Shown here in pieces: positions 50,543 to 64,000 of a stretch of DNA of 64,000 bases. This stretch comes from Azadirachta indica (taxonomy: Eukaryota > Streptophyta > Magnoliopsida > Sapindales > Meliaceae), in contig CM040445.1 in assembly GCA_022749755.1 (NCBI GenBank), positions 1,323,182 to 1,387,181 of the forward strand, written 5' to 3'. The notes under the pieces are model-generated. The model was given only the letters and a program-made list of their open reading frames with translations. It was not told the DNA's origin and made no database searches. Position 1 is the first letter of the stretch; each line of letters opens with the position of its first letter. The translations under genes were made by a program, and so were the position numbers.

Positions 50543-52084
50543 GCTTACATATTGAAATGATGAATTCCTGGAAGAATTTTAAAATTGAAATCGCTATCAC
50601 AAATATACATGCCAAGTATATATGTGTGTGTGTATAAATATATATATATATATATATAATGTTTTGAGGCCAATTTAATTTGGTTCCATTTATTAAATGG
50701 CTTACGGATTGATATTTGAGAAAAAAAGTCTTATATGGTAGGTTGTCCTTATGTAGAGAACACTAGCAACAAAAATAATGCCCTTAAATTTAATTGAAGT
50801 GAGAGGTATTTGGATGGATTACCCTATCAATGGGGGACCATGCTAATACTCCCTATGTTCATCCATATACGAATACGATTAATATTAATTAATTATAATA
50901 AAGAGCAGATGTGATATAATAAAAGTTTCTTGTCAATATGTGTGTGAACTTCTCTTACCGATTCGGCAATAAGCGTACAATAAAAAATATATTTTCCGGA
51001 ATGTGGGCATGAAGTTCCAAATATTTCATGTGTACAGAAATTAATGATAACATTTTCGGTGCCATATTTTTAACAGCAACTTTTAATTAAATTATTATAT
51101 ATAAATATGAATTTCTCTCCCCATGTCATTTTTATGAATGGTCAATTTGAAATTTAATTCATATGTGACAAAATTGAATTGGATGAGTTTACAAGCAATG
51201 TGTATGTTCGTCCTATTTACGACTTTCTTTAAATAAAATAAGAAATTAAATTTTATTTATTCTAACTTTTTAATGTGATATATATATATTATATATAAAA
51301 ATATAAAACATACAATAATGATATAACACTAATACATTAATTTGCATGAATTGATTTTTATGTCTAACTATATTTGGGAATATATTAAATAACATTAATG
51401 GCGAATATATAATTTTAATATAAATATGTTGATCTTTTAGATAAAATATATTATAATTATTATATAAGACAATTTTAATAGGACCATTTAATAAATAAAA
51501 TCACATCATGCATTAATTTTGAATTCATTTTTTTTTTTTCATTATCATAATTATTCTTATAAATATATACGGTATAATTTTATTAGATGAATATACATAT
51601 AACGTGATATGTCAATTTAAAAAAATTTTTTTAATAAAAAATAATATTATTTTTAAAAGGACGGGGGATTTGAAAAGACAGAGTTACAGTACATTGAACA
51701 GCTTCCCAAGACATATTTTAAATTTATGTTTGTAAGAAAAGAATTGATAATTGCAACCGAGGGCTTCACAGTGGAGTTGTTGTACTATGGCATTAATTAC
51801 TAGTGTAAAAAAGGGAATTATATCATGAAATAATATTCAGTAAGATGTTAAAAAATTCTCAGTACGTAATAATTGTGACAAAAATTTCCGCAAGACTAAA
51901 ATCATGGCTAATTAAGCTATTTCCATAACCTTTAATCATTTCAAGTTTCAATTCACACGAACGAGTTTCGGGCTTACGCGGTGTCTAATAATGTATATGG
52001 ACGACGGCTTTTGAGGATTCGAAATAACAGAAACGTGCAATTAATTTTCACGAATAACACGAAATTTTGTACTTGCATGTATAC

Positions 52085-52116
<32 letters not shown>

Positions 52117-54188
52117 GACTTTTAATTAATTAATAATTATTATATATATATATATATATAAAATATCAATTAGGATATGCAATGCAATCCGATCCCATGG
52201 AGAAACAGTCACTCCCTCCGCGTGCGTTGTGCGTTTACAGACAAGGCAACAAATTGAAATTGGAATATTATATTAATTAAGAAAAATAGAATTCATCATG
52301 TCACAGTAATACGTAATTTATTTTTAGCATTGCAGTCATACGTAATTTAAAATGGTCAAAAGAAGTATCATTTACAATCTCAGTAACATGCATGCATATT
52401 CAATATCTCTATATCTCTATGTGGACCATCCCGCACTAGAAATTAATTAATTAATCAATGAATTAATATGTACATATACATCAAAGTTCAATATGCCTTG
52501 TCACAAATCACCAGCCTTATCATATTACATACATCTCTTGACTTATGTGAAAATATAATTTAATATATATGTTTTAATAAGAGACAAGTTCATTAATTAA
52601 TTTGATAAGACCAATTTATCAATGCTTTTGTTACATTCATTTAATAAAATTTTGTCATACATATTATGTACGCTAAAACTCATCGATCATAATAATAATT
52701 AGTATAGATAAAGAAAGAGAAGATAATTTATATAAAAATGGAGCCATAAACTAACTAGATTTTATTTATTATAATTAAACTGTGCTATCAAATCACATCT
52801 AGTGAGAAGTAGAGTTTCTTTCGATGTTAAAAAATGTATTGGGAACTGTAGGTAAAGTAAGGACTATGACTTAGCTGGAATTTAGAAGCTAACGAAGAAA
52901 GCGACCTCATGAGAAATGATGGGGTACGTTTGACTTGTCAAAAACATGACTATGACTAGGGGTTCATGAACATACAGATGTTCAAATAATACACTGAAAT
53001 CATGTGCGAAAAATCCTATGATTAACTTAAAGGAAAATATATTAATTTTGATTAATATTTGCTGTAAAAAGCATTCGCTGCGTCTGCGTGTAAGGCTAAG
53101 GCTAAAAGATCACTGATTGAAAGAACGAATTAATGTTTTGTTAATATATATATATATATATATATACATAGATGTGTGTATGTGTCTACGATAGATCCAG
53201 CATGTGTGCTCCTTAAAGTAAAACTCCTGAAATTATATTCGTGTCTATCTAAGAGATGTCTCTTCTTCAACCAAATGGGAGGCCACACGCACGTGATCTT
53301 TTACGCATGCATGCACGAACCGGAAACTCAAACCCATCACAAATAAATGTGATTTTTATGGGCGGCTTAAATCCCATAGTTAAGCACAGCGAACCGTCCA
53401 CCTTTTTTGTTTTTTCTTTTAATATATAAGCAAAATAAAAAAAAAAAAAAAAAAAAAAGATATTCGTACGAGTGATAAGATGAAAGCTAGCTATTTGTTT
53501 TGCCCAGTCATCAGTCTTTGTCTATCGCTTTTCAAACTGTTTTTATGCGTTGTACAAGTATTCACATTGTTAATTGAATATATCCCACCAAACGTTAATT
53601 ATACATCATAGCTTTTGACCCCAAGAAAGAAGATGCTTTACTGTATATGATTTGACGTCTAGACTTTAATCGTGGCCTCCAAACGAATTAATTACTATTT
53701 GATTTTAGTTATTTCTTTTGTAGTCTATGATTTTGAGATTTTGTTTTCGAATCCTATGCCTTTCCTTTTTTTTTTTTAAATTAACACGGGTCTATTGCCG
53801 AAAATTACTGCTTCTCTGCTCTTTTCTTTTTAACCTTAACATTTGGAACTTCTCTTGTACATGCTAGACTACATTTTTTAAAATATTCCAACTAATTAAA
53901 TCTCTTTCTTTTCAATACTACATATTTATGTCAAATTTTAATTAAATCTTTAGGATATATCTTTTTCAAATACTTTAAAAGAAAAAAAAATCCTTTCTCT
54001 TTAAAGTTAGATATATAAATTTGATGTTAATTCATTTTGATATGGATATATAGTGATGATAAATACTTGACCCAATATCTAATACAGCTTAATTTAAAAC
54101 CTAAAAATATGGGATTGAGTTAAATAATTTTGATACGATTTAGTAGATATCTAATCATAATATATATTACATAATTAAAAAAATATTT

Positions 54189-54601
54189 AGGACCTATTTA
54201 TTTTTTAACTAAAATCTAAATATAATTAATCAAATGTTTAAATTTTTTTTATTTTTTAACTTATATCTGAATATTTGTTATAAATATATTTTAATATAGT
54301 TAAGTTAAAATTTTTTATTTAAATTTAAATAAGAAAATATTTAAATAATGTAAATATTTTATTTATCAATAATATCCTTAATTTATTATCTAATATTTAT
54401 ATATATCAATATTTTAATATATAATTTAAGATTTTTAAGGAACATATATGCCTAACATTTCAATTTCAAATTTTTTATTTTTAAAAAACTAAACTACGTA
54501 CTATTTATATTTAGATATTTAAAGTAAAAAATAAACATATCAATTAAATTCAGATTTTAGTAATGTCCAAATTTCAAACAAAAAAGATAAACACTTCCTT
54601 A
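54189..54601. mobile_element. Probable hAT-like MITE, about 0.4 kb
   Basis: The left end reads AGGACCTATTTATTTTTTAA. The right end, reverse complemented, reads AAGGAAGTGTTTATCTTTTT. Both continue into ACTAAAATCT(A/G)AAT, giving alignable arms of over 60 bp. TIRs of the GGNCNTGTTTNTTTTT style are usual for plant hAT MITEs. I cannot see a clear 8-bp duplication (only TTAG is shared at the borders), so the ends are approximate. Confidence 0.45.
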
Positions 54602-54634
54602 GACTTAAAGTAAATGTTAATTAAATTTAAAATT

Positions 54635-55110
54635 TATTTGATATAATTTTTCAAATACAACTTTTTGCAATATATATTTTACAAGTAGAATTTTATGAGT
54701 AAAGTTTTTAATAAAAGTTTTTTAATTGTTTAATTTATGAAAATAACTTTTGAAAAAAATTAATATAATTATTTTAATAGACAAAATTTTAAAATTATAT
54801 TATAAAAAAATAATATAAAATCATTTAAAATAAAATAAGTCTACTTTTATGCAATTTAACCTCTTAGAAAAAACTTTATTGTTAAGCAAAAAATCCATGA
54901 CTCATTCTAATGGAAGAAAAATAATCTTCTTTGATATCAACCACATAACATAAAGAAAAAAAAATTGAACTTTTTAATCTTTTAAAAGAGTTTTAATATC
55001 AAAAAAATAAAAATATGAACTCCTATAAAAAAAAAATTAGTTCTAAAAGTAATTTTTTAGTGTCAATTAAATAAAAAAAAATCGAAAGGGCTTTTAACCA
55101 AATCAAACAG
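54635..55110. mobile_element. Possible second hAT-like MITE
   Basis: The left end TATTTGATATAATTTTTCAA and the reverse complement of the right end, CTGTTTGATTTGGTTAAAAG, are weakly matching inverted termini of hAT style. The interior is AT-rich and noncoding. The evidence is the terminus style and the approximate pairing only. Confidence 0.3.
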
Positions 55111-55606
55111 TCATTTAATTTCGAAGACTATTCAACAATATTTGGCCTAATATATACGATATTGCATATTTTTTAAAACAATAAAAATTTTGATTTAATT
55201 TTATTTAATCTTAATCTTGAGATAGATTCCATAGATTTCGAACCGAACATGGAATGCGCAGAACCATGTTCCCACATTCAGTATTTCTTTTTTCTTTTTT
55301 TATCATTCCCCAAAAGTTCATAAAAGAATTTTCTAATAGTATTTAGAAAATTCAGTAATTAAACCATTTTTTCCATGTAAAAGAATTTTCTAATAGTATT
55401 TCGAGGCTCATTTCACCAACTAAAGCAAGAACCAAATAAATAAATAAATAAATAATATTACTTTTTTCAATTTGAGGTTTGCGTGAAACAAAAGCTTGAA
55501 TAATTACATGGGCGGTTGGTTTCCTTCTAATTTAGGAAACTCCGAACTTGTTTTCAATAACATAAACAAACATAAATGTAGCTCCGTACTTAGATATGAT
55601 TAATAA

Positions 55607-56663
55607 GGCTGAATAATACGTGAGTCTTTAAATTTTAATTTATTACGATGATTAGTTTTAATAATTTTAAAAGTAATTATAAAAATTTTAATTTATTAAT
55701 AATTAATGATTAGACATTTATTTAATAATTAAGATATTAACAAATATTTTCTGATGTATAACAAAAAAGCGTATATCATCTAAAATTTTAGAAACATAGA
55801 ATGTTCTGTAGAATATGAGAAAACAATAGAAATCTTTGAACTACATAGGAATCAATATAACCTTATAATTTATTTTTTGATTGTTATGCATTAAATATTT
55901 TGGATAACGAGTCTCTAAATTATTATTATTTTAAATAATTTTATTCTCAATATTTGGATTATATGTGATTAATTTTTGACTAATATATATTTAAAATATA
56001 TTCTCAATAATTTTATAATTAAAATAATTTAAAATTTTTATATAATTTATAATTTTAATATTCCATATTGAATATGTTGAATATTTTATATCAAAAATAT
56101 TATAAATAATATAATTATGTAATTTAAATATTTGAGATACATAATATATATATATATAATGATAAATAATTATATTAATCTATAATTAAATAAATTTTAT
56201 TCTAATAAACCAAACATTCTAAAACTTATTGAATATTATTAATAGAATGAGAATAAAATTATTTAAAATAATAATAATTTGGAGATTAATTATCCAAAAT
56301 ATTGAATACAAATAGTAAAAAAAAATGATAAGAACATATTAGTCATTATATATTAATAATAGAGTTAAATTATTTAATTTATATACTTTCTAAATATATA
56401 AAAATAAAAAAGTCATTTTAAATAGTTTCATAGTAATTTCAAGAGAGTATTTGTTGTTTTTTTATATCTTAAAGAATATTTGTCATTTTTAAAACTTCAT
56501 ATGATATCTGCCTTTTTTTCATATATCAGGAATATATGTCAATATCTCTAAAACTATAATTGTCATTTGTTAATAAATTAAGACTTTTGTGATTATTTTT
56601 AAAACTATTAAAATTAATTAAATTAATTTATTTAACTTTAAGAAACACACATGACATTAATCC
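55607..56663. mobile_element. Foldback (Mutator-like) element, 1.06 kb, with probable 9-bp duplication
   Basis: The 1057-bp element folds on itself almost end to end. The outer arms align from GGCTGAATAATACGTG (left) and GGATTAATGTCATGTG (right, reversed) and run for hundreds of bases. An inner pair is even closer: TATTTTGGATAA and then AAATTATTATTATTTTAAAT at about 55896-55935 against 56297 downward. Outside, GATTAATAA (55598-55606) faces TATTAATAA (56664-56672), 8 of 9 bases equal, as expected for a Mutator-like insertion. The inner pair could be a younger element nested in an older one. No coding frame is present. Confidence 0.7.
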
Positions 56664-58106
56664 TATTAATAATATATCTACCATGCTGTCTTATTAACAT
56701 TCCATTATGGTTATTGTTTAATTTATTTTTATTAAAATTTTCCAATCAAAAGTTGTAATCTTTAATTTCCTATTCTATTTTCTATTAAGTTAAAAATTAC
56801 AACTAAAAGAGTCCAAGATTACGTTAGACAAAACTTGAAAATTTTGTAAAGATATACCATACAGTCTCATGCACCATAACTCTACCCAGTTAACACTAAT
56901 ACATAAAAAATAAATAATAAATAAATAAATAATTTAATAAAATATTTTTGTGACTATCATGAGTTCATAGAAATAGAAAATGGACAACGCAATGCGGGGA
57001 CCAATTTGACGGAAAGTCAAAGTAATTGCGCTGATTAAAAAACAAAACCAGTAACATCTACTGACTAGAACTAGAAGTATTTCAAAACGTCATTGTTAAG
57101 TGGGCACTACATTTGCTTAACTATAATTATCAGTTTATAGATGCTTTCTAAGCAAAGTAAAAATATATTATATATTCTTTTAAATATATGATAAAATTTG
57201 AATGTGAAAATTACCATTCATACAATTTTTTTTTTTTATCTATAAATTAAAACATTGGTTGAGTAAACATATAATATTTCATAATAACATAATAATATTA
57301 TATATGTTAATTTCATATACAAAAAAGTCATACGTATAGAAATTCTCAAGTGTCAATGCAAATATCTTTCAAAATGTAAATTTGTTGTTACATCTTTTTA
57401 GAACGTACGATATTAATTAGTTCAAATCTATATTTTAAAAGATACAAATTCTAAAAGAAAGAAGTTTTATATATATTTCTATAAAAATAAAATGAAATTA
57501 GTAGTTTGTAATAGTGATTAAAAGAATAATGTAGTTAATTTTGATAAAATTATATTTAAAAATTCTCCTAAGGTATCATCTGTATAACACGAATATATAT
57601 GATTGAGGCATTGGATGCCAAAACATTCAAACATTAGAGAGTGATGAAACTCACCATGTATAAGTGCATTGCGTAGAATGTTATAACGAGAAAGTAGGCA
57701 ATTAGGACTTCAAAAAGGGCTCGGATTGACTTGCAAACTCAATTAATAACTAATAAAGGTGTTTGTGGGGGGTTAATTAAATAAAAATGATTAATAATTA
57801 CTTGGATATCAAGCAAAGGAGCTTTAATTGCACGGACTCACTAATTATTCTTGTCAGGCAAATTATCATATAATAAAGTACGTTAAAACCAAGTTTTACT
57901 TTATTATATATTCCTAATTTTTTTAATAGAGTTATTATCACATGCGTCCTTGAGATTGGGCATAATATTATTTAGACAGTACTTTTTCGAAAATAAAAAA
58001 TATCTATTGAGTGGCTATGGCATGTGATAATAGCTATTTTCTATATCAGGAAGATGATACAGGAGCATTGTCTGCTCACTGTCTTGTCAAAACTATTTTC
58101 AAAGAT

Positions 58107-58131
58107 TTTTTTTTTTTTTTTTTTTTTTTTT
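58107..58131. repeat. T-run of about 25 bases
   Basis: A long T tract followed by GGGTTGTTGC. It could be the poly(A) tail of a minus-strand retrocopy or SINE, but no body with RNA polymerase III boxes is evident next to it. Confidence 0.7.
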
Positions 58132-60912
58132 GGGTTGTTGCTAAAGTAATGAATCATTAATTTTTAATCGGGTTTGATTAGTAGCATTCCTAGGTTACAC
58201 AAAGAATGAAAACAAAATAAAAAGAGTATTACAGTTTTAGCATTGGGTTTTAGTGGGCACAGTTTTTATTAAGTTAAAAACTTTACGCTAAAACTGAATA
58301 AGTTTTATTTTCTTTGGAGGAAAAGAAATTCTTGGCTCCAACCGATATATATCTAACAAAGATCATTCAATCGATTCAATTTTTTATTTTTATATATATG
58401 TATATACAGTGATGGAATTACTTAAATACATTTATGCTCAAATTTAGCGATTTTTAATATAATATAATATATATATATATATATAGTAAAGGGAAATTTG
58501 CATCAATATATTTACTATGGAAGATGAAACCGATTACTGGTGGCTATGCACAAATCACTTTTCATGGAAAACCAAAGACTTCAACATCATCATTGATTTA
58601 GATTTAGTAAAGTTGATCATAAGTTGAACCCTTTTTTTCATAATTTGTAATTCAATTAATGCTTTGCTACATATATAATTCATCGAGTTACTGCACACAC
58701 TCTCTGTTGATTTCTATATATATATATACATATATATATCCCAATAAATTCCCAGTGACAATTTTAAAGCAAAGTTTTAGTCATATATATACTCATATAT
58801 ACATTTAACAAAATTTAGAAACAACTCAGAGGAAGAAATTTTAATTCATAGTATATGGTCTTTCAGGTAGCCCATGCTAAAAATGCAGTAAAAAAAATTG
58901 TAATTAATTTTCTAGTTAGCAGTACATATATATATGTATGCTTTTCAGCTGGACAATTTATTGTCGTCTGCTTTACCATCATTGTGCATAAACCGCGTTT
59001 TATCAGAGCCAATAAAGAAGAGATTTACAGGAGGAAAGCAATATTTTGCATAGTTAATGGATTGTCGTCTACTGATTTAAGTCAAAGATCCATCATATTG
59101 TCAGGTCTTCGATCAAAGCAGAAATTATTAGTAGCTAGCTTTCATAGCTTTATTAATTAATATATAAATATATATACTACAATAATTTGATGCAGAATTT
59201 TCCTCAATCACTCCGCGTGTATCGATGTCATTTAATTTTCAAGTGTGAAACTCTTACATTTATTCACTTGCTGCCCAATCAAATTCATAAACATTAGTCA
59301 AACTCAAACTAGAGTGTCAAAGGGAATATTAATTTATCAATCTAGCTATCACACTCCTTTACATCCTGCCAAGAAAACATATCATGATGATTTTTATTAT
59401 AAATGTGAAATTTACATCACTAGCAAGTCAAAACACGTAAAATTTTCAGAAAATTAATCGATTGCTCCATGCATGAATAATTTCTAGAAGAGTACTACTT
59501 CACAGTTATATATATATATATATATATCTTTATTGAAACGAAAATTTGATTCCGCCAATAATTTAATTATTTGATTTTGACCCATATAGCTTTGTTGAGC
59601 ACAAATAGTTGGTAATATTCCACTGGAACATGTACATAATATTTCACAATAAAAGTTCTCGGGATTAATGTTTTGTTCTCTAACCAAAGACATTGCGAAT
59701 CAATGTATAGTAAATGATGGCGCCACAATTGTCACATAAATATATCTCGCCAACTTCACCTCATAAGAGTAGCAAAACCCCAGGATTTGGTTGATGGACG
59801 GCCTCCATTTATTTTGACGTCAAATACGGTGGATAAAATGCTTCCATCGAGACTTAATTCCGTGGGATAAATTGTCGAGAAATTGGAGTCTTAATACTTC
59901 GGCGTCTGGTGCAATGCTATTAGTATTAGAGAGTTTCATAGGAAGAAGAACTGAAGAGCCAGTGCTAGCTAGGATAATTGCAAGAAATGCCACCAGGCAT
60001 CACAGCATAATTCCTAATTATGACTTTGTTGTTCATGTAGTCAAGCAGAATTGCACGGTCATTTGCAAAAATGAAAGAGATTTCCATCAGGAGAAAAATG
60101 CAAAAAGGGTATAAATTGTTTGGAATCTGAGTACTGAATATCTAGTAGTTCCTTTAAGGAATGGAAGTTGGCTAAGTAGTCGATCAGAATCAGAGCTTTT
60201 AAGAATGAATTTATAAGTCAATTGAAATCTCCCGCTAACAACAATGATTTTCCCATTTGGTAAAACTGAATTAGCTAGAAACACACCATCTAGGCGAAAC
60301 TAAACCATTTGGATCTTCTTCCCAATCGCAATCCAAGCAAGGCCTGAATTGAATTGAAACACCTATACCCACTGCTTTGAATTGAAACACCATGTATCTG
60401 TTTTTTTGTAAGAGGTCGAACACTTCTGGCGATGGGATCACATTCTACAGAATGAGCATAGCAATCAGAAGTTGTCAAATCTTTTGCACACTTTTCCTTG
60501 TGGTAGAGTAATGTTGGATGGTCCAAAAGTTGATCCGTCGAATGCAATAATCAGATCATTATTTTGGTAACAATTGCATGTGCATTGCTGAAACTCCAAT
60601 ACTACTCTTCAACAGCATCGATTTTCCATTGAGGCTCTGGCCGGCAAATACCAAATTTAAGAAAGTACAGATTGTTAAGAGGAAGAAAACAAAAAACCTT
60701 TCATGTTTGATCTTGCAATTGCTCATTCCGTATAGATGTGTTTACGAAGTGAAAATTCTATGTATGGTTCTAAATAATTAAGCAATTAATGGATCAGCAT
60801 TTAAACTTCGTAGCTTTAGACTTGGACCTGGACATTAGTAATTCCAGTCATCTTTGCTCTCAACTCTTGTGTTCTTCAATTTAAGATGAATATATATATA
60901 TATATATAAATT

Positions 60913-60981
60913 TTTGCTGTTTCTAAAGTTGTGGCAGAATTATGAGCATTGAAGTTGGCATTTGCTGTTTCTAAAGTTGTG
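60913..60981. repeat. Two 21-bp direct repeats, 48-bp period
   Basis: The same 21 bases, beginning TTTGCTGTTTCTAAAG, occur at 60913-60933 and 60961-60981, separated by 27 bp of unrelated sequence. They are noncoding as far as can be seen. Confidence 0.88.
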
Positions 60982-62427
60982 AGTGAATGGTCCATAAAAA
61001 GTTTAGGGCTTGGCTGTAATAATTGCACGGCCGGTTCATCAAATTGTAAAATGTAAATGCCTCGATTCACATAGTAAGCGTTTATGACTTTGTTGGTAGT
61101 TGTTAGATTCCATTAATACATCCATACATCGTTTCAGCTTGGGCCTGCCCTGCGCTATGGTTTATGTAAGACGTTCATACAAATTAAGCTATGATAATTT
61201 TCTGTAAAATAAAATATATAGGAGAATATAATACAAGCAAACATTCCGGATTTGATCAAGGACACTATTCATTTATTAAAGAATCAGATATTAATTAATA
61301 AGTGCACTCAATTGCAAAGACTTGAATTGAATGAGCAATATCAGAATATTTGAATTAATTAATAATTGTTAGCACAAACATTTCTGGTTGCATCATAATG
61401 CATGCAGCTGTTTGAAATTTAGTGCACGGCTTAAACGTTGCCCTCACTTTAAATTTGCAATTCATCGTGGGCGGCAATGCAAATAATAAATTTGCCATTT
61501 TAAGTTAAAAAGTAAAAAAAAACTGCTTTAATCCGCAAATCAAGTTAATTGCTACAGCCGCGTTAGATCTAGTAGTGAAGCTTAATTAATTTATTTGAGA
61601 TTCTGATTCTTTTCTCTCTGTTAATGGAATAAAATTTTTACTTCCAACTTTTCCCTTGTGGTAATATAAATCTGCTGTCTGAGTGTTTGTGTTGTGTGGT
61701 GTTCATATGTTCAAGATCATAATATAAATCTAGTAGTGAAATTATGTTGCATTTGACTCCATATTTTTTTATTATTCAAACTGTGAAAAATTATCGTCAA
61801 AAACTTATATTCAGGAATTTATAATCATGCACGGTTAGAAAAGAAAACCATTGTAATTTCGGTTGCAAAAATAGTTATGGGCATATACATTATACACGTA
61901 CAATATACATGGCCAACAAAAAGGGCATTTGGGTTATGGTCCTTGGGCCTAGGAGCAGAGAGCCCTTTTCTGGCTCCCACTTGTTTTAATTTCTATGTTA
62001 ATTCTAATTATGTCATCCATTCCTAATAAATTTGAGATGAGAACGAAGAATTCTCGAATAGCAGTGAAAATTTCTTGGGTAGGGAATGATTTTAATTTTT
62101 CCTACTTTCACTATTTTTCAGTTATATTATATATTAGTCTATATTACAAAAATTAATTTTAATAATAAAATAATCCAACGAACTTCAAGAAATACATGAT
62201 CATAAACTCCAAATAAAAATTATCACCAATTAATAAGCGTATTCTAACTAAAAAAAAAAAAATTATATCCACCAGCATATCATAAATTATAAATAATCGT
62301 ATAATTAGAGCACATAACAAATTTTAGTACAAGAAAGATTAAGGTGCCTGTGCAAAATGGGCAAGTTCGATCTCCTTGGAGCGTCATTTCCCCACAATTA
62401 ATTAGAATGGGGTATTTCAGGCAATGC

Positions 62428-62461
<34 letters not shown>

Positions 62462-62552
62462 AGCTGTTCAATCAGTATATAAAATAATTATAGATAATGT
62501 TACATAGATAAAGGCGAAAAATATAAATTAAGGACTAAGTTGATCATGAACT

Positions 62553-62586
<34 letters not shown>
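62553..62586. repeat. Tetranucleotide microsatellite (TAAC)n followed by (TA)n
   Basis: Eight tandem TAAC units run directly into a (TA)n tract that continues to about 62608. A GATATA-type run is nearby at about 62735-62762. Confidence 0.9.
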
Positions 62587-62616
<30 letters not shown>

Positions 62617-64000
62617 CTTCATTGTGGCTATCTATGGAGATTAGATTATAGCAAAAGATTTATTTACTGAAAAAGTTGGAAGAAAAGTGTTTGAAAAGTT
62701 TCTGCAGGATGGACGGATATATAAATTATATATATAGATATAGATATAGATATAGATATATAAAATATAGGTGAATGCAAAACGCAGTGTTCAAGTTTTG
62801 CATAGCTAATATCCGAAAAGGTAGGATGTATATTGCATAAGTGGAGAGAGGAGATGTGTATGATAATTAAATGGAATGGAATGGATGGCGTCAATGCTGA
62901 TGCAGACTCGACTGTATTAGTATTAGTAAGAAAATAGAAGGAAGTGAGTCAGAGCATTAAAGGCCTGCAGTGTTTGCATACGACTCAGGTTCAGAAATTG
63001 ATGACAGAATGTGAGGCAAACCAAGCACCATAAATTCCGTCATCACGCCTAGCTTCTCCTCTCTTTCCACTTAATTAATTTCTTAGCTATAACACCTGTT
63101 CCTTCCTTTCTCTATTATATTGTTTTCCTCAACACTACTCCCCGATCAACTCTACAATTAATGAATTTATACATCAATCCACAATTAAGATCGTTCAAAT
63201 TAATCTCCACAACAAATTCATCAGTTCATGTTTAGAATTGCTGTTTGTTATTTCACATTATTCAGCAACCACTCATAATTAGTAGCTAGCTAATAATATT
63301 CTCACTCGATCGCAATTGATATATAACCAATAATTTTATCCCGCAGCAGTTGTACATGTTTTAAACCCATAAAATAAGAAATGGAAAACTTGTATGATTG
63401 AAAAAATGTTTGTTCACGGGGAAGTGAAATGAGTTAAAAGTTAAAACGGACACGGAGGAGTAAATAATAAATTCTCGGGAATTCATCAGCTGTAAACTGC
63501 AAATGCCCATGTACAAGATAAGACTACATGATTCAAGCAAATCAAAGGTCCAATCCATCACATCATTTTTTTTTTCTTAGTAATAATAAAAAAAAAAAAA
63601 AGAAAAAGAAAAAGATGGTTCAATTTGAGACCAAAAATCCATGTTAAAATATAATCAAAAGCACGGTAGAGAGATGAACAAAATTTCATAATTGCAAGTG
63701 GGTTCCTTCTCAAAATAGAGTTCGGGTGAGTTGATCGAATAGCTTTGGGTTGAAAAATTATTCTTTTACCTTCCTTTAAGCAATAGAAAGTGTGAAGCAT
63801 ACGTTTGGCAAAAGCTAGCATGATCGAAGTATCAAATCTTGCGAACAAATTTAAGTCTGAAAAGCATGTGAAAACAAAAGAGAACAACTTTCATAAAGAA
63901 AAATCTTTACGAGAATAATATATATACATACATATATATACATATATATATATATAGGACCTTATTAACAAAGGTATATATCATTTGTACATATATAACC

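Larger units (their letters stand above)
48833..64000. other. 15-kb AT-rich gene desert
   Basis: After the bHLH leader (with a GAGAGAG stretch near 48904-48911) I find no gene to the window end. The stretch holds long A or T runs (about 50281-50300, 53438-53458 and 58107-58131), many (TA)n tracts, and several foldback elements between 54.1 and 56.7 kb. The part from 58.8 to 61.1 kb has less extreme composition and small open frames (58855-59160, 59872-60114 plus, 60290-60547 minus) that I cannot identify and do not call genes. The last kilobase has nothing recognisable. Confidence 0.6.

Noticed and set aside
58100..58200. SINE or retrocopy next to the long T-run
   Set aside because: I could not find A and B boxes or a gene-like body with target duplication; the run alone is not enough.
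58855..59160. 101-codon open frame in the desert
   Set aside because: There is no recognisable domain, composition is AT-driven and no plausible splice partner was found.
62940..63060. Possible microRNA precursor upstream of the window end
   Set aside because: No arm matches a conserved plant miRNA that I know and no long stem can be drawn by eye.

Overview
The window is nuclear DNA of a eudicot plant. It is AT-rich, has short genes with GT..AG introns, very many (TA)n, (GA)n and (GT)n microsatellites and long gene-poor stretches. Every confident gene belongs to a flowering-plant family. I see no bacterial, viral or organellar gene block, no rRNA, no tRNA and no CRISPR. The species cannot be fixed from the sequence alone.

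Layout: an NST/SND1-type NAC secondary-wall regulator (+, 640-2067) is followed by about 8 kb without genes. Next comes a compact cluster: a glutaredoxin-like Cys-rich protein (-, 10132-11076), a divergent IQ67-domain calmodulin-binding protein (+, 12400-14276), and a GRF transcription factor with QLQ and WRC domains and a miR396 target site (-, 14804-16775). Further on lie a BRANCHLESS TRICHOME-like coiled-coil protein (-, 19955-20965), a lung-7TM candidate GPCR (-, 25746-27056), a GH9 class B endoglucanase (-, 28250-30364) and a D27-LIKE1-type carotenoid isomerase (-, 32962-34415). The last genes are a broken GDSL esterase/lipase (-, 35974-37893), a BODYGUARD-type alpha/beta hydrolase (+, 41169-43854) and a bHLH14/MYC-type transcription factor (-, 47384-48832). 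From about 49 kb to the end there is an AT-rich desert with foldback DNA elements and no gene I can support.

Exons of the multi-exon genes were joined by hand from reading frame, splice dinucleotides and phase; exon coordinates are in each entry. Several products share a cell-wall, cuticle and growth theme (NST, GH9, BODYGUARD, GRF, BLT), but neighbouring plant genes are normally unrelated and I do not propose an operon-like system. From memory, BODYGUARD, D27-LIKE1 and BLT are consecutive loci in Arabidopsis (At1g64670-At1g64690), so their order here looks like conserved synteny with other genes inserted between them.

No undescribed biological system was found. The best observations are: three independent lesions in the GDSL gene; a transposon at 46048-46878 with an exact 8-bp target-site duplication; a 1.06-kb foldback at 55607-56663 with an 8-of-9-bp duplication; a hairpin MITE inside a (TA)n tract at 23349-23619; a 25-bp exact direct repeat flanking the glutaredoxin gene; and a cluster of five TGGGCY motifs with two G-boxes in the divergent promoter.
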